Shown piece after piece: positions 62,208 to 64,000 of a DNA stretch of 64,000 nt; the first letter of the stretch is position 1, and every line of letters starts with the position of its first letter. The stretch is from NCBI RefSeq assembly GCF_023091745.1, contig NW_026291768.1, positions 558,001 to 622,000 of the forward strand. The letters run 5' to 3'. Origin of the DNA: Budorcas taxicolor (taxonomy: Eukaryota; Chordata; Mammalia; Artiodactyla; Bovidae). The position numbers were made by a program, and so were the translations under genes. The notes beneath the pieces are model-generated. The model was not told the DNA's origin and did no database searches. It worked only from the letters and a program-made list of their open reading frames with translations.

Positions 62208-62456
62208 CGTCGTAACTCGAGAAGACCTGCCGCAACTCGAGAATATCCAGGAGGTTCTCCCCTGCAGGCGAGATGAGGCCCATTTCTGCAGAGGCTTCTC
62301 GGGGCTAATCACACCTCACCTCTGGAACGTCGAAAGGGTCCTTCACACCCTTGGTGCAACTCAAGAAGTTACCCGACATACCCGTCTCCACTCGAGAGGA
62401 AACACGAGGGTCCCGCCCACATCCAGAGGAGCCCCGTTTCCGCCTCGTAGCTCGAG

Positions 62457-63258
62457 GTGACGGATCCTTTCCCTGCTTCGTCGGGAAAGAATTCCCGGCG
62501 TTCCCGTCGCATCTCAAGAGGAGGCCCTCTCAACAGGAACGGCGAGAGGAACTCCAGGGTCGTGCCACCATTCCAAGAGTCCCCCAGATGTCTCCGTCCA
62601 TTCCAGAGGAACCTCTTTTCCCTTCAATGGCTCGTCTTTCATGCCGAGGATCGACTCACACCAAGGTGGCACGTGGCACAGCCCTGTGGGAAAGCCTCGT
62701 GGGAAAGCCTCGAGGGAAAGCCACAGATCCCTTGATCCACGTGACAGGAAGCGTGACACTACTCCTGCAGCTCGGGAGGAAAGCGCACGTGCATGCCCCC
62801 ACTCGAGACGAGGCCTGACTCCCCTGGGAGACTCAGAAGCACCCCAAGATCCTTGGCAACACTGGAGAGGAATCCTCAGGTTCCGGCCCCGACTCCACAC
62901 AAGGACTTATTCCGCGGCACGGCCGGGAGAGGAATAACGAGATGGCCCCTAGCAACTCGCATTTGGACTCTCCTTTCCTGAGGCCAACAGAGCGGGTCCC
63001 TGAGGTCCCCGTAGTAACTCGAGAAGACCTGCCGAAACTCAAGCAAATCCAGGAGGTTCTCCCCTCCAGGCGAGATGAAGCTCATTTCCGCTGAGGCGTC
63101 TCGAGGCTGATCACACCTCACCTGTGGAACTTCGAAAGGGTCCTTCACACCCTTGGTGCAACTCAAGAAGTTCCCCGACATACCGGTCTCCACTCGAGAG
63201 GAAACACGAGGGTGACGCCCACATCCAGAGGCGGCCCGTTTCCGCCTCGTAGCTCGAG
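62457..63258 (+). repeat. Short (802 bp) and strongly diverged monomer
   Basis: One 13-bp subunit is missing from the internal tandem (about 62688-62724). Right of about 62,818 the unit differs from every other monomer at many positions: CCTTGGCAACACTGG, GACTTATTCCGCGGCACGG, GAATAACGAG, CATTTGGACTCTCC, GGCCAACAG, CAAGCAAATCC, GCTGAGGCGTCTCG and GTGGAACTTCG. At 63,259 the sequence returns to the family consensus. It looks like an old monomer that escaped homogenisation. Confidence 0.8.
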
Positions 63259-64000
63259 ATGAGGGATCCTTTCCCTGCTTCGTCGGGAAAGAGTTCCCGG
63301 CGTTCCCGTCGCATCTCAAGAGGAGGCCCTCTCAACAGGAACGGCGAGAGGAACTCCAGGGTCGTGCCACCATTCCAAGAGTCCCCCAGATGTCTCAGTC
63401 CATTCCAGAGGAACCTCTTTTCCCTTCACCGGCTCGTCTTTCACGCCGAGGATCGACTCACACCAAGGTGGCACTTGGCACAGCCCTGTGGGAAAGCCTC
63501 GTGGGAAAGCCTCGAGGGAAAGCCTCGAGGGAAAGCCACAAATCCCTTGATCCACGTGACAGGAAGCGTGACCCTACTGCTGCAGCTCGGGAGGAAAGCG
63601 CACGTGCAACCCCCCACTCGAGACGAGGCCTGACTCCCCTGGGGAGACTCAGAGGCACCCCAAGATCCATGTCAACACTGGAGAGGAATGCTCAGGTTCC
63701 GGCCCCGACTCCACACAAGATCTTAGGCCCCGGCATCGACAGGAGAGGAACCCGAGATGGCCCCTAGCAACTCGCTTGGGGTCTGGCCCTTCCTCAGGCC
63801 ACCAAAGCGGGTCCCTGAGGTCCCCGTCGTAACTCGAGAAGTCCCGCCACAACTCGAGAATATCCAGGAGGTTCTCCCCTGCAGGCGAGATGAGGCCCAT
63901 TTCCGCAGAGGGTTCTCGGGGCTAATCACACCTCACCTCTGGAACGTCGAAAGGGTCCTTCACACCCTTGGTGTAACTCAAGAAGTTCCGCGACATACCC
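63259..64000 (+). repeat. Terminal partial monomer
   Basis: A consensus-like unit begins at 63259 (CTCGAGATGAGGGATCC, then AAAGAGTTCCCGG) and is cut by the window edge about 70 bp before its end. The alternating purine-pyrimidine tract is broken by GTGCAACCCCCC near 63604, and a one-base deletion gives GAGAGGAACCCG near 63745. Confidence 0.88.

Larger units (their letters stand above)
1..64000 (+). repeat. Ruminant satellite I tandem array, about 78.5 monomers
   Basis: A unit of about 815 bp repeats head to tail across the whole window with no break, inversion or inserted element. Each unit carries the same ordered landmarks: a GGATCC block, GAATTC or a one-base variant about 30 bp later, a 13-bp internal tandem, a CACGTGAC site, an alternating purine-pyrimidine tract, GCATCGACGGG and CTCGAG palindromes. 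Start-to-start distances are nearly all 813-818 bp, with short exceptions at 53504 (803) and 62457 (802) and one of 811 bp at 57570. Monomer length, EcoRI periodicity and the 30-31 bp substructure match my knowledge of sheep/goat satellite I (1.714 satellite, about 816 bp), part of the bovid/cervid 1.715 family. The family call is firm. The species call (sheep or goat most likely) is inference. The family lies in pericentromeric and centromeric heterochromatin. Open frames on both strands are by-products of the repeat. Confidence 0.95.

Noticed and set aside
1..64000. Hundreds of 60-270 codon open frames on both strands
   Set aside because: They recur every 815 bp, overlap each other in opposite strands and frames, and change length with single substitutions. 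The stop-poor composition of the 31-bp subrepeat explains them.
1..64000. Inserted transposons, SINEs/LINEs, endogenous retroviral pieces, tRNA or rRNA genes
   Set aside because: Monomer spacing stays at about 815 bp throughout apart from 13-bp steps, leaving no room for insertions. No poly-A tails, LTR-like termini or RNA gene landmarks were seen.
1..64000. Cattle 1.715 satellite (1.4-kb unit) as the identity
   Set aside because: From memory the bovine unit is about 1.4 kb, whereas here every unit is about 815 bp. The relationship is at family level through the 31-bp subrepeat.

Overview
The whole window is one uninterrupted satellite DNA array with no supportable gene. A unit of about 815 bp is repeated head to tail, always in the same orientation, about 78.5 times. 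Taking the conserved GGATCC-containing block as monomer start, successive starts fall 802-818 bp apart from base 501 (501, 1316, 2132, 2948, 3763, 4578 ...) to base 63259. Length, GC-rich composition, the EcoRI site found in most units and an internal register of about 30-31 bp fit the Pecoran satellite I family (1.714/1.715 satellites). From memory the sheep/goat satellite I monomer is about 816-820 bp, so a caprine (sheep or goat) pericentromere or centromere is the best guess. Another non-bovine bovid or a deer cannot be excluded from sequence alone.

The interest lies in how monomers are ordered. Diagnostic substitutions split them into recurrent types, which I label A, B (B1/B2), C, C', D, D', E, F, G, H and I. 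Reading left to right: a mixed block (0.5-7.0 kb); a five-monomer higher-order repeat (HOR) C-D-C'-G-E in about 1.8 copies (7.0-14.4 kb); a mixed E-G-H-E-D'-B2 block (14.4-18.8 kb); a five-monomer HOR H-E-F-B-A in two copies (18.8-26.9 kb); a third, most homogeneous five-monomer HOR B-A/C-B-F-A in about 3.5 copies (28.2-42.5 kb); a distal copy of the 11.5-17.4 kb segment (44.1-50.0 kb); a mixed block (50-58 kb); and a two-monomer segment duplicated at three-monomer spacing in a more diverged zone (58.2-62.2 kb). The HOR period is about 4,076-4,079 bp in all three five-monomer blocks. A strongly diverged stretch lies at 62.8-63.2 kb.

The array is therefore a mosaic: local tandem amplification at five-monomer scale, long-range copies 40 or 62 monomers apart, chimeric monomers with visible switch points, and slippage in an internal 13-bp repeat. 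Nearly every unit carries a 14-bp alternating purine-pyrimidine tract overlapping CACGTG, a second CACGTGAC site about 45 bp upstream, and degenerate CENP-B-box-like sequence. Two clusters of single-base indels (8.9-17.4 kb and 57.9-59.5 kb) may be consensus errors rather than biology. Many open frames of 60-330 codons exist on both strands, but they recur once per monomer in several overlapping frames and are not genes. No transposon, RNA gene, CRISPR array or viral sequence was seen.
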